Positions 21,685-32,980 of a DNA stretch of 64,000 bases are shown here, one piece after another; position 1 is the first letter of the stretch; each line of letters starts with the position of its first letter. Below the pieces are notes generated by a model, which searched no databases, was not told the origin of the DNA, and was given only the letters and a program-made list of their open reading frames with translations. Source of the stretch: Sphaerosporella brunnea (taxonomy: Eukaryota; Ascomycota; Pezizomycetes; Pezizales; Pyronemataceae); assembly GCA_008704415.1 (NCBI GenBank), contig VXIS01000072.1:1-64000 (forward strand), in the 5' to 3' direction. A program made the translations under genes and the position numbers.

Positions 21685-24600
21685 GCGGTGGCTATACGAC
21701 TGCACAAACCATGACATGCTTCACTTTTTCGGCTGTGACACATGGCACACCCCTTAATCGGTAAACCCATTCCGAGATTGCGACGGGTTCTGAGAACCAG
21801 GTCGGCCAGAGACTTTTGGCGGCCACGAATGACTCAGATCTTTCAAGCAACCGTCAAGCCACGTGTGGGCTCGTCAGCTCTAGAGAAACGGCCTTGGTTA
21901 GGCAGGTTGAGTATTCAGACGTACACCATTGCCAAACCGCACGGTGGCTGTGCCGATGCGCAGCCCGCAGCTACGTCGTGGTTCTCGTGCAGTGGACGTC
22001 CAATCGTCTGTAGAACTGAAATCCTGCTCTATGATATTTCAGTTTTCACTATGCATCACACACTCATACCAGCACGTCTTATCAAACTACCAACTTGCAC
22101 ACACACAACGTCAACTATTCCTCTTCCCAAAAACCTAACAAAGGTATTGCTCAGGAAGAGGAATTACAGCCTCAACTCATCAATGAAGGCTTGAAGTGGC
22201 ATGGTCTCAGAGTGTAATATGTTCATTCTGTCAATGTGGTTGTTTTTAGGTGTTGTTTTTAACGTGCCATTACCATCCAAGCCTGATAAGCTAGTAGGCA
22301 AGTCCGACTGGGGCAAACCAAAGTATGAAGCATACACCAGAGTGGTTTTCAGTGACGCGTGTCTATAGTTATTGCCAGAGCATAGCCCGTTGAAGTGACT
22401 TAGTGTGATCAATTGATACTGGAAACGCAAACACTGGGTGGGATTAATCAATAATCTCGCCGTACTTTCAAAAAAAGATACACCTCCTGCCTCACGTTAT
22501 CACCACTTCTACATTCATTGATCACGGTGGATCACCCGATTTTGTACCCACCACCGATTTTTCCAACCTGGGTGACGTAGGAATTAGATTTGACTGTGAC
22601 TCATTTTGAGAGGCCACCTATCACACAGCCGCTTATGACGCCAGTTCCTGGCCACCATGTGCCCCACTGCCAGTATTGGCCTGGACAGATGTCTTTATAG
22701 CTGGCAGTTGCGCTCCGGTCGGTTAGGCAATTGTATGGATACTGCGGATAATTTAATTGTCATTCCGTGCGCACAAAGTGCTCGCATTCTCTCTCACATC
22801 TCCATAGACCTCTGGAGACAGACCGTTTGCCTGCAGTTCGCATATGATGACCGGCCTTATATGACACGAACACGCCGCTATTCCTATCATTCTCATTCCA
22901 AATCTTTCCAAGTGACTCCCGCACTGTCAGCCGGGGCCTTGAAATGTGTTCCTTAACCCAGACGCAATTCTTTTATGATAGTGACCACCTAATGTGTGGT
23001 ATAAACTACGGCACAATTCATGTTTCGCAAGTGTGACTGTGTCGGAAATCTATGGCCAATCTACTAGTTACCCAGCGCAGGGCCGCCCCGTATCGCAGAG
23101 CTCGCGAGTGTATCGTGCCATTCTTCACTAGCCGCCGGTCGGCCGCACGTTGTACCTTTACCTGCCCGCCGAAATGACTAGGTCCCCAAGGTGCCAGAAA
23201 TGTTTAAGGGCCGAGGATAGACGGCGATTCCGTTGCAGTGTGTAAGACGTCAACCACTACGATGATGTATTTTTGCAGTTACCGGTCGTTCCCACTGCGG
23301 GAGTACATCTCTAGATACACATATATTGTGGTGACGATTGTTTGGGTGCTGCGAACTGGTCCTCTGGGGGTAATCGCATCTTCTCGCCAATGGCTGTGGA
23401 ATTCTACAATGCATTGTCGCTTTACTTGTCCATACAGCGCCTGAAGCCGAGTTGACACGGCCGCAAGACCGCAACCAACAGCCAGTTTGCCGGTAGGACG
23501 GATCATTTGTTGTCTTTTTGCGATTCTGTCGGCAGGACATATATAACAACCCCAAAGGATGAGCTGCTTCAATGGGGTTTGCTATGCTGCGGCAGGCCAG
23601 TCGATATAGTCTCCTGTGTGTCTGCACTTATTATATTGCAAGCAAACATGCATTGCCAGAGCGAGGAGTTTTTCACAGCCCCAACGTCAATGTTGATCAG
23701 GCGCAATTGAACCGCCAACACGTTTGGGTAGCTGCCAAGCTAGGTCTTTGGATCCTGCGGATGTCGCATCTGGCTGTAACATATTGGCAATCTTGTTCTC
23801 TTATTGCCGTGAATCAAGTGACTGCCATTGCGTACTATATGGACACGGTTGGTGCTAATGACGTGGGCAAGAATGCCAAATTGTGAGAGAAAGGCAAGGT
23901 TGGCCAGCAACGTCGGGTGGTTGCAGTTTGGCTGTTTCAGCTTCGTTGCGAATCAGGCATTCATTCCAAAGGAAGTCATGTGAAGACATGAGGGTGCCTT
24001 GCAACTGGGGGGGATCTCTTGGCGCGGCAAATTACAATATTGCCGGGAGCTTCGGCCATCTTTATCACGAACTCGACATTGAATCGCATGGACGGAAACA
24101 CCTTGGCCAGATTTTACACACAATTGTGTTTATTCAATCAACAGCAATTGTCTGACTTTGCACAAATGCGGAAGGATTAGCTTGCCACCTGCGTATCAAG
24201 TATTAATTGTGAGCAGCTCGTCTCCGTGTAAGTTTCAATTTCGTGGATCCATGTTTGTGCCGATACGCCAACCAGTGACGCCTGAATTATAGCCCTGTGA
24301 ATATTGTCACAAAAAGGAGGAGCTGTAAGCTGGAGGAGTTATGATGCACGCTAGTGTCGTTCAATCAATGGTTGAAGGGATCCGAAGTCAAAGTATATCG
24401 GAAGGGGTGTGATCACTTGGACACTCTAGCTAGGGAAAGTTTGCATCGTGATGATGATGTTGGAGACGGGAAAGAGATTCATAGCAACCATGAGGCCCCA
24501 GAGGGTGCGCATTCATATGCAGAGACTGTTTAGAACTCCTCTTCGGAACAATCTGTGCTGTCAGAGTGACCTACAACAGCAACGGGCAGAGCAAGCTAAC

Positions 24601-25540
24601 AAGCCCTCTCATCCGGTGCCATTGGTGGCGATTGGAAGGGCAACCGTCCCAATGAAGGCGACTCTCTCGGCGGCGATGGCAGATTGCTCGCCGGTAATGG
24701 CATTTTTCTCGGCGGCAACGCTGCACAGTCCGATTTCAAAAGATTATTGAGGATGCGGGACACCTTGTAATGTTCTATGTTGAGTTCAACTGCGAACGTG
24801 ACTGAATTAAATATTACTGGAGTTCATGCAAGCAATATGCACGGAAGCACTGCAAACACACGCTACTCGCTATTTACCCTTGCTCAGTAATGCAACAGTA
24901 TCAGATCTAATGGAGGCCGTCGTTCAAGCTCTGGAGTCTGTCAAGCCATCACAGCTTTTCAAGTACTGGCGACGAACTCAGTGTATCATCAAGGCATGTA
25001 AGAAAGTGCATCATCTTGAAAGACAGGGAGTACAGAACGCGGGATTATACCAGTCACCGGTGGGTCCCTTGCGACAGCCGGGCGCAGATGGGCAATAAAT
25101 TGATTATTGGGGTCATAGTCCACATGGTCCCAGCGTTCGCTCCGAACTTTGGTTCCCACCCCTTCGTACCCTTTCACAACCATTCTCATCGTGCCATCTG
25201 CTTACTTTACAACCAAAATAGACGTGCGACAACCAGGTCTACATCGGCCTTCACCATAGGTGCGCACATCATGTGTGACCTAATATGCTTTGTGGACTAA
25301 CAATTGAGAAGGCTTAGTCAGTATGGTTGGAAGATTCGCCTTATAGGCCAGCTACAGGCAACTGTAGCGAGCAAAATTGTCAGGGACAGGTACCATTGAA
25401 AACACTCTGCAATTGCGGGTTAGAACAGTGGCAATGCGCAGAGACTGCGCAGCCCAAAGCTTTTGGGCTACATTGAACATTCTTCCTACACACCACTCGC
25501 TTTGTGCTTATCAGCGCCAAGCCGCAATGGGGTACTCTCT
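21685..25540. other. Long intergenic tract, no recognised gene
   Basis: Nearly 3.9 kb with frames up to 150 residues but no domain signature on either strand. Composition is even, and no tandem repeats were noticed. Confidence 0.35.
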
Positions 25541-25559
25541 GATTGGTCTATACTTACCA

Positions 25560-25890
25560 TCGCGGAGCCAACTTTCGCCTCGATGCCCTACCGCTCCTCT
25601 TTCTTCCCGAAATGGGGAAACTTCAACACTCCGTGCTTTTAGTGCGAGATGTTCGCGCACCTAGGAAAAGCATGTCGCGAGGCACGCAAAGGCCGCACCA
25701 GGCGTTAGCTTCTCGAAGTCTTCAGGACGTGCAACCAGGCGTCCTCTTGCTCGAATAGGTCCAAAAAATGTTACAACGGCGCATCGACGCCTTCAAGGAA
25801 GGACACGATACCAGCATGGCCAGGTTGATCACGATCGTACTTGAGCTGAAAGGTACAGTGAACAAGCTCGTGATATATTTACTCTCATGT
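25560..25890 (+). pseudogene. Broken copy of the zinc-knuckle protein gene at 50-673
   Basis: The nucleotide sequence from about 25536 aligns with the gene at 50-784, including its 5' side (TGATTGGT.TATAC.TACCATC). It reads TFASMPYRSSFFPKWG, then a TAG stop inside the knuckle (first Cys pair lost: PCF-stop-CEMFAHLGKACRE), then RKGRTRR and another stop. After a gap it resumes at 25768 with a coiled-coil segment LITIVLELKGTVNKL, which matches LVTIVVELKGTVEKL of the intact protein. The C-terminal Pro/Ala-rich part is absent. Confidence 0.75.
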
Positions 25891-25956
25891 GTCATCGTAA
25901 AAGCACAGCTTTTCCGATGTTCGTTCTCTTTCTTGTCTTTTGAAATCACCTGTTAA

Positions 25957-26275
25957 CTAGCTTAGATTATATCGATAATGGACTGTAAATCCTGAGTTGG
26001 TGAGTAACCGTTTTCGCAGTCGGATACACCTTATACTCTGCTTGATTTGCACCTGTGGAATCGCGTATCATATGAGCCCACAAAACTCAGGATCGAACCG
26101 AGTCAGCTCAAAACAAGCTTTTAGGTAGTCCCAAGTTAGCTGGTTCAACTCCCAGGAGAGGCTTGTCGGCTTGACTTGCACTACAACGGGCTCGAGTCAT
26201 GCTACAGTCACCAGATTGTTTTCCACAAACGCCAGAGGCACAGGTTGACTCTAGCATGATGAGGGCATTCTGGGG
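25957..26275. other. Intergenic, no recognised feature
   Basis: A short gap between the pseudogene and the MITE. Nothing recognisable. Confidence 0.4.
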
Positions 26276-26539
26276 CAGTGTTACTAATAGCCGGCACAAA
26301 AAGCCCGGCTGTGCGGGCGGGTTGCCAGAACCTGTGATGCAACCATCGTTTTGACGTAGTTACGTCGTAAACTGAATAAAATGAACACAGTTTCTGTTTA
26401 GCTGTTGCTCCATTCCCCATAGCGCATGATCCCCGCACCCGATGGGGGGCCGCCAGCCAGCCCGACGTGGGCTGCAGCCCAAACAGCCCGCGCGGTTTTT
26501 TGAACAGCCTGACGGGCGGGCTGGCCATGAGGAATACTT
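26276..26539 (-). mobile_element. hAT-type MITE, reverse orientation
   Basis: Ends are CAGTGTTACTAATAGCC (left) and GGCCATGAGGAATACTT (right, degenerate). The GC-rich block reads as the reverse complement of that in the copies at 6.0 and 48.9 kb (CCAGCCCGACGTGGGCTGCA). The flanks TTCTGGGG and TTCTGACG match at 6 of 8 positions, a plausible decayed 8-bp target duplication. Confidence 0.75.
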
Positions 26540-26859
26540 TTCTGACGTGATCTGCATGGGACATATATTTCATATCCGTACAGATATCAAACGAGTTTGA
26601 AGGCAATTAGCGCAGGCATTGTGGATTGACGAAAGCACAGGACTCGAGTCCGAACTCGCTGTGCAGACATTTGGGGTATTGCTTTAATGAATTAGCAGCT
26701 GGCCATGCCGGTGCCATGGTTGTTTTCGCCGCTCCAAGCTGTTCACGATCCATAGAGGCGATCTTTGAAAGGCAGAAGGCAAAGGCCGCAACGGTGAGAG
26801 CGGAAAGTACTGGATTGTAGAGCCCATCTGCTTTGGGTGCCTGATGCTTGTTTTGCGCT

Positions 26860-27140
26860 GATTTGCGAGGTTTGATGCGCCATCGCCCGGCATGGCACCC
26901 ATGTTGGCACCTCACTCCGCACTCAAAGCACGGGAGAACAAAAAAAAAAAAGATGAACGCGCCCGTGATTTGAACACAGATTTGCCTATCGGACTCCAGT
27001 ATCTTTGGAAAGCGCTGAAGGGCAGCACGCTCCACCGTTGAGCTATGCGAACTTGGGATGTCATTGTGAACTTTCAAACGCTCATGTGGATCAGGATCGC
27101 TGTAGCTCTCCGGTCCGCCGGACGGCATTGTGTCATCCTT
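26860..27140 (-). repeat. tRNA-like repeat, copy 3 (degenerate)
   Basis: The core is at 26954-27052. Box B is damaged (TGTGTTCAAATC instead of GGGTTCGAATC, minus strand). A run of 12 A on the plus strand (26940-26951) corresponds to the T-rich stretch after the core. The 3' flank again contains ACATGGGTGCCATGCCGGG, as in copy 2. Confidence 0.75.
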
Positions 27141-27734
27141 TGGGTAAGCTCGAGTTTGTGCTGTTCCGCGTTATCACAGTTTAAGGTCCCAGACTGTGCT
27201 AGTTGTAGTCAATAGTATTCAACGAATTCAAGAATATCAATCGAATGATGATTGGCAACAATTCCTCGTCCTATACACCTGTGGTGTCCTTGACGGGGGT
27301 CGTGCACCGTTGGCGCAAACCTGGTACCTGGACTGAAAGTCGACGCTCCACAAGACAGAACCATTGACCCACGCTCGCTTAAATTTTCTACTGCGTCAAT
27401 GAACGAGGTTCAAAGGCACAACGGAGCGATAAAGACGTGATGATTTCACTCACATGTCCTCTTCCAATTTTGTGGGCGATGTCTCTGAGCCAGCTTGACT
27501 GACAGTAAGCACTGTCTATACCCATGAGTTCGGCCTCCATGGTGCTATGTGCCACCAATTTCATGTTTCTTGGATTTCCAAATGATCAACGTTCCATTCA
27601 AGAAAATCCTGCAACTGGACGTAGACTGTGCCCCGTCTTAACCTCCAGCATGATCAGCGTCAGATTATGTGGTGGTTGCATCCCATAACTGGCGATCGCG
27701 CTGCCTCCAAAGTGCCATCTTAATGTTTTGTGAA
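27141..27734 (-). pseudogene. Ty1/copia relic, RNase H part
   Basis: Minus-strand translation gives the copia RNase H core: ADHAGG, then STSS...FLNGTLIIWKSKKHEIGGT, then HSTMEAELMGIDSAYCQ (with a frame change) and WLRDIAHKIG. These match D-A-D-W-A-G, S-T-S-G, S-K-K-Q and S-T-x-E-A-E of the family. Stops (TAA, TGA, TAG) interrupt it. It is the downstream part of the RT piece at 33262-34390: the Ty3 element separates the two halves, and removing it with one copy of the 5-bp duplication lets the frame run across the junction. Confidence 0.8.
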
Positions 27735-28015
27735 TGTCACCGCTCAAGGTTAAGGGGTGGCTCGGCGCTAGGGTTAGGGTGTCACGTGACGCGCGGTCAC
27801 GTGACGGGAAAGCATAAATGGCGAGGTTTCACTTGTTTTTGTTTCTTTTCTTCTTTTCTTCTTTACAGAACGTCTTGTATACTAGCGAACCTAGTAACCT
27901 TGCACCACCTTGTCTTGTCTCGTCTTTTTCTGCCTCTTGTCCTTGTCCTCCTGCCTCCGGTCCTTGCCTCGAAAGCTACGTACCTTGGACGTTTCCTCGC
28001 GCCTGTCCCGTTACA
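27735..28015 (+). repeat. 5' LTR of the Ty3 chromovirus
   Basis: TG...CA ends. It contains two GTCACGTGAC sites at about 27781-27805, a TATA-like CATAAAT at 27813-27819, and a pyrimidine-rich stretch leading to ACAGAACGTC at 27865. That is the likely 5' end of R, judged from its complementarity with the primer-binding site. A short telomere-like TAGGGTTAGGGT also lies inside. Confidence 0.92.
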
Positions 28016-28017
28016 GT

Positions 28018-28026
28018 ACGTTCTGT
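28018..28026 (+). promoter_or_regulatory. Self-priming primer-binding site
   Basis: ACGTTCTGT, 2 nt past the 5' LTR, is the exact reverse complement of ACAGAACGT at 27865-27873 in the LTR, about 50 nt after the TATA-like box. In Tf1 and the sushi-type chromoviruses the mRNA 5' end folds onto such a site and primes minus-strand synthesis in place of a tRNA. That mechanism is established for Tf1. Its use here is inferred from complementarity and position. Confidence 0.75.
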
Positions 28027-28080
28027 CGAACTATCTCAAACCTACGTAGCTCCTGCTCCTGCTCCCGACCTCGACACACA

Positions 28081-29238
28081 ATGCCGATATACAAAGCTAT
28101 CTCCGACGACCTCTGGGCACGCCTCGTGGCTGCCAGCGCTCCCACCGATCTTGAAAACAACGACCCTCTCGACTATATCCACAGAATCTGCACCGAAGTC
28201 CTCAGCACCCCTGACTATACACCTGCACCCACGGACGACGACCTTACCTTGGCCGAAGAAACCGCTCGAGCTGACGCTGCCGAGCAAGAACTGGTCCGTC
28301 GACGAGAAATCATCACCCGCCTCCTGGGCCAGCCGGCACCGGAGAACCATGGAGCACGAGGTGACAAGCTCCCGGACGCGCCTATGTTCGACGGCACCCG
28401 CGATAAGCTTCGGTTGTTTGTCGCCCAGCTCCGTCTCAAGCTGTTCCCAGACACCACACGCTTCCCAACCCCCCAGCTACGGTTGTCCTATGCCATCAAC
28501 CGATGCGAAGGCCGTGCCATGGAACATCTCCTCCCCTACATCCGCGATAATGGCACGATTACAGGACTCGACGATGTTGAAGACGTCATCAGCGTCCTCC
28601 AGACTGCCTTCGGTGACCCGGACCGCGCCGCCACAGCTCGTCACAAGCTCCAAACCCTTCGACAAGGCAAAAAGGAATTCTCGCTATACTATGCCAAGTT
28701 CTCCAGGCTGGTCTCCGATTTGGATTGCGATCAACGTGCCACCATGGATGCCCTCCGGCATGGACTCTCAATCGAAATCCTCGAGAAGCTCATCGGCACC
28801 CCGAATCCCACCAACCTTAACGACTTTGTCAACCTGTGCCAACGTCTTGACTCCCAAATCCGTGCCGTTGAGCACCTCCGCAAACTCCGGTCTAGCACTT
28901 GGTCTTCAACCTCCCGCAACGCCAGTCACCATCCGGTCACTACTCCACAACGACCCCGCACGCCTCAAGGAACCTTCGCTCCCACTTCGGCCCCCCAGCC
29001 TCAACCTGACACTACGCAGCCCATCCCTACACCTATGGACCTTTCCGCCAATCACCGCAAGATCACACCCCAGGAACGAGCTGCCAGGCTTGCCGAGGGT
29101 CGCTGTCTCTACTGCGGCGGCCACGGGCACTTGGCTGCGACCTGCCCCAATAAGCCGGCCCACCTCCGAGCCGCCGCCACCACTACGACTACCACGCTCA
29201 CTCCCCTCCCGACCGACAACCAGTCGGGAAACGTCTAG
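28081..29238 (+). CDS. Gag of the Ty3 chromovirus
   Basis: The product has 385 residues from the ATG at 28081 (MPIYKAISDDLW). The open frame extends upstream to 27910, but that part lies in the LTR and leader. A coiled-coil-like region (about residues 55-80) precedes the retrotransposon gag capsid-like domain (starting about residue 100, APMFDGTRDKLRLFVAQLRL, through FSLYYAKFSRL). A Pro/Thr-rich linker and one CCHC knuckle follow, with C342, C345, H350 and C355 (CLYCGGHGHLAATC). Gag forms the particle and packages the RNA. The frame is intact. The stop TAG at 29236-29238 comes 3 nt after a slippery GGGAAAC, so most ribosomes should end here and a minority should shift into pol. Confidence 0.9.
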   Translation: MPIYKAISDDLWARLVAASAPTDLENNDPLDYIHRICTEVLSTPDYTPAPTDDDLTLAEETARADAAEQELVRRREIITRLLGQPAPENHGARGDKLPDAPMFDGTRDKLRLFVAQLRLKLFPDTTRFPTPQLRLSYAINRCEGRAMEHLLPYIRDNGTITGLDDVEDVISVLQTAFGDPDRAATARHKLQTLRQGKKEFSLYYAKFSRLVSDLDCDQRATMDALRHGLSIEILEKLIGTPNPTNLNDFVNLCQRLDSQIRAVEHLRKLRSSTWSSTSRNASHHPVTTPQRPRTPQGTFAPTSAPQPQPDTTQPIPTPMDLSANHRKITPQERAARLAEGRCLYCGGHGHLAATCPNKPAHLRAAATTTTTTLTPLPTDNQSGNV

Positions 29239-29271
29239 ACCAGCCGCACATTGATGGCTATGCTGCTGGTC
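29226..29271 (+). promoter_or_regulatory. Predicted -1 ribosomal frameshift signal between gag and pol
   Basis: GGGAAAC at 29226-29232 sits in the correct register in gag (G-GGA-AAC), followed by GTC and TAG. After a spacer of 5 nt, GACCAGC (29238-29244) can pair with GCTGGTC (29265-29271) as a 7-bp stem. The loop segment GATGG (29253-29257) could also pair with CCATC (29275-29279), but the connecting loop of 3 nt seems too short for a classical pseudoknot. A -1 shift enters the open pol frame directly. Confidence 0.75.
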
Positions 29272-32200
29272 ACCCCATCTCGTTGTCTTCGTCTAGCTTA
29301 GGATTGACAGCTCTTGGAGTTACGGACACAGTTGTGGAGGAAACAGTACTGGAAGGAAAGCACCTTATTGTTCCTTGCACTCTGTCATTCAGCAATAAAA
29401 CTGTTCGTACTCATGCGCTGATCGATTGTGGCGCAACTGGCATATCCTTTGTGGACGAAGACTTCGCTCGCCATCACCAACTCCCCTTACGCTCCTTAAG
29501 AAAACCCCGTGCCCTCGAAGTAATCGACAGCCGTCCAATCTCTTCTGGTGACATCACTCATCTGTCCGTCGCCCAATGTACCATCCAAGATCACCAAGAA
29601 CAACTCCCCATGTTTGTCACCAAATTAGGACACTACCCCATTGTACTCGGAATCCCCTGGCTCCAGCTCCACGACGTCGCAATCCGATTCAGCTCTCGGA
29701 CTCTCACCTTCGGATCACAATACTGCCTGGCTCACTGCAACCCCGTACCAACAACCGTCTCAGCCCTTAACGAAGAACCTTCAGAGGTCTTTCGGGAACC
29801 CATCACAGCAGCGCCAGCAAAACTCCACATCGCCTCTCTAAAAGCCTCCTGCTTCTGCCGATTGGCCAAGAAAAAGCACCTAGCCGTCTATTCTATATCC
29901 CTGTACGAAATTAATAGGGCCCTTGAAAAGAAGTACGCCGAAGACGACAACGACCTACGCAAAATTGTCCCCGCCGAATTCCACGGCTATCTCCCTTTGT
30001 TCAGGGAGGCAATTGCAAATAGACTACCGCCGCATCGACCATATGACCATAAGATTCCTTTGAGAGAGGGCTTCGTTCCCCCATTTGGCCCTGTGTATTG
30101 CCTCTCCCGACAGGAGCTGGAAGCCCTCAAGGCCTGGCTCGAAGAAAACTTGGAAAAGGGATTTATCCGCCGCTCGTCCTCGCCAGCCGCGTCACCCATC
30201 CTGTTCGTCAAGAAAGCAGACGGGTCTTTACGGCTGTGTATTGACTACCGAGGCCTGAACGAAGGAACTATCAAGAACAGGTACCCGTTACCTCTGATCC
30301 AGGAGACACTGATGCAGCTCTCCAAGGCAAAATACTTCACAACGTTGGACATCCGAGGAGCCTACAACCTGGTCCGCATGGCTGAAGTGGAAGAATGGAA
30401 GACCGCTTTCAGAACCCGCTACGGGCTTTTCAAAACCCTGGTCATGCCTTTCGGACTCACAAATGCCCCTGCCAACTTCCAAGCCTTCATCAACGACGTA
30501 CTTCGACCGTTCCTCAACCGCTTTTGTACGGCCTACCTTGACGACATCTTGATCTATTCAGAGACCATCGAAGAACACCGCGAGCATATCAAGCAGATCC
30601 TCGATGCTCTCAGCAAAGCTGGGCTCCACCTCAAGCCGGAGAAATGCAAGTTCTATCAGATGGAGGTCAAGTACCTGGGCTTACTGGTCGGACGCAACGG
30701 CATCAAGATGGACCCCAGCAAAGTCCAAACAATCATGGAATGGGAACCACCATCCAACCTCAAGGACGTTCAGGAATTCTTAGGGTTTGCGAACTTCTAT
30801 CGCCGGTTCATTCGCGACTATTCCAAGGTGGTTGCCCCACTCACCTCGCTGACCAAGAAAGACAATGGCCAACCCGTGCCCTTTGTGTGGGGTACCGCGC
30901 AGCAAAACGCGTTCGATACCCTCAAAAAGGCTTTTACAACCGCCCCGATTCTCCGACACTTCGACTATGATCGTGAAGTTGTTGTCGAAACCGATGCATC
31001 AGACTACGTCTCAGCCGGTGTCCTCTCCCAGTATGACGATGAGGGAACCCTCCACCCCGTCGCCTTCTTTTCCAAGAAACACTCCCCTGCCGAATGCAAT
31101 AATGAGATCTACGACAAGGAGTTGATGGCTATCGTTTGATGCTTCGAGGAATGGCGTCCCCACCTTGAAGGCTCTGCGTTCCCCGTCCAGGTTCTCACCG
31201 ATCACAAGAACCTGGAATATTTTATGACAACGAAACTGCTCAACCGTCGCCAGGCCCGCTGGTCCGAATTCCTGTCTCGCTTCAACTTCAAGATAGTCTA
31301 TCGACCCGGTGTCGCTTGTGGGAAGCCCGACGCCCTCACTAGGAGGTCTGGAGACCTCCCTAAAGAGGGGGATGAACGACCTTTGGCCAACCAACAGGCA
31401 GTCCTCAAACCGCAGAACCTGCACGACAATCTACGTTTGATGGCGGAAAACTCACCCAGCACCGGGCCGTCCTCCCTGGAAACCCTGTTTGACAAAGGGT
31501 ACGAAGCGGATCCTTTCCCGCAACGAGTCCTCGAGATGCTGGCAAAAGGCACCCAAATCTCCAAAGACATTTCCCTTGCCGACTGCTCTGAGCACCAAGG
31601 GAGGCTAAGGTACCGCGGATGCTTCTACGTGCCAGATTACGCCCCCCTTCGGCTCCGACTCATTCAAGACCACCACGACCCTCCGACCATGAGACACCCG
31701 GCACGTGCAAAGACCTTGGATCTCCTATCCCGACGCTACTACTGGACAAGTATGCGACACGACGTTGAGAGATTCGTACGCAATTGTCATACCTGCCGAC
31801 GGACGAAAGCAACAAGACACGCACCGTTCGGGACTCTGAAGCCTCTTCCTGTCCCACACCATCCTTGGCAAAGTGTCTCCGTCGACTTCGTCACTGGACT
31901 TCCTGTCTCGGAAGGCTACGACGCAATCTGCGCAGTAGTCTGCCGACTAACAAAACAACGCCACCTGATTCCCTGTCTTACAACAATCGACGCAGAAGGA
32001 TTTGCTCAGCTATTTATTGAAAACGTCTTCAAGCACCATGGCCTCCCCGACGTTCTCATCTCCGACCGAGGCCCCCAATTCATTGCTAACTTCTGGAAAC
32101 ACCTTGCTTCCTGTCTTGGGATTGAGACTGCTCCAAGCACCGCCTTCCACCCGCAGACCGATGGTCAGACAGAACGGATCAATGCCGTCACGGAGCAGTA

Positions 32201-32945
32201 TCTCCGCGCCTACGTATCATACCTGCAGGACGATTGGAAGAAGTATCTCCCCCTGGCCGAATTCGCAGCCAATAACCAGGCTTCCGAGACTACGTCACTG
32301 TCTCCTTTCTTCGCCGTCTATGGCCGTAACCCTAAGTGCTCCTTTGAGCTAGACATTCGGACCGACAACCCCGAACAGGTTGACGCGCAGCTGGTGGCCG
32401 AGGGGATGTCACACATCCACCATGTTCTACGAGCCGAGATGAAGTACGCCCAAGCCAGATATACTGAAGCCGCCGATCGGTCCCGAGCCTCCGCCCCTGT
32501 GTTCAAAGAGAACAACCTCGTCTGGCTGGACTCTAGGAACTTGCGCACGGAACAACCATCTAGGAAACTCGAAAACAAGCACCTGGGCCCTTACCGAGTG
32601 GTTCGAGCCGTCGGTACCCATGCCTATGAATTGGACATCCCCGACACCATGAAGAACCATTGCACCTTTCCGGTCTCGCTCCTGAACCCGGCATCTTCCG
32701 ACCCCCTCCATGGACAGATCATTTCACCCCCTCTCCCTGTTGTTGTCGATGGCAAAAAAGAATGGTCCATCGATGCCATTCTGAATTCTCGCTTGGTAAG
32801 GGGACGCCTCAAATATCTGGTAAAGTGGACCGGCTACGACCCACCGGAATGGGAGGCGGCGGAAGGAATCAATGGCCTTGAAGCTATCGACCGCTTCCAC
32901 GAATTGTACCCACACAAGCCCGGACCACTCCCAGATGACAGCTGA
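29232..32945 (+). pseudogene. Pol of the Ty3 chromovirus, interrupted by one TGA
   Basis: Read from the -1 shift at 29232, pol would be about 1237 residues in a single frame, broken only by TGA at 31137-31139. The aspartic protease has ALIDCGATGISFVD (D-C-G instead of the usual D-S/T-G). RT has LRLCIDYRGLN, TTLDIRGAYNLVRM, FGLTNAPANFQ and AYLDDILIYS (YLDD near residue 434). RNase H has VVETDASDYVSAGVLSQ and KELMAIV, then the TGA where the family has Arg (CGA to TGA, a RIP-type change). The integrase has an HHCC region (HH...C-HTC-C near 31665-31800) and D-D-E residues in VDFVTGLP, ISDRGPQF and GQTERIN. A chromodomain (EWSIDAILNSRLVRGRL...YLVKWTGY) closes the protein. Without read-through, integrase is not made. 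Confidence 0.9.
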
Positions 32946-32980
32946 AGCTTTGTCGGAGCTCAGCCATAGGAGGGGGATAC

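Noticed and set aside
27818..29254. 478-residue open frame overlapping gag in another frame
   Set aside because: It is Ser/Pro/Thr-rich shadow translation of gag, which itself has a capsid-like region and a proper CCHC knuckle.
29253..29279. H-type pseudoknot at the gag-pol junction
   Set aside because: The GATGG/CCATC pairing is possible, but only 3 nt would cross the 7-bp first stem, which is too short for a classical pseudoknot. Kept only as a note beside the stem-loop.
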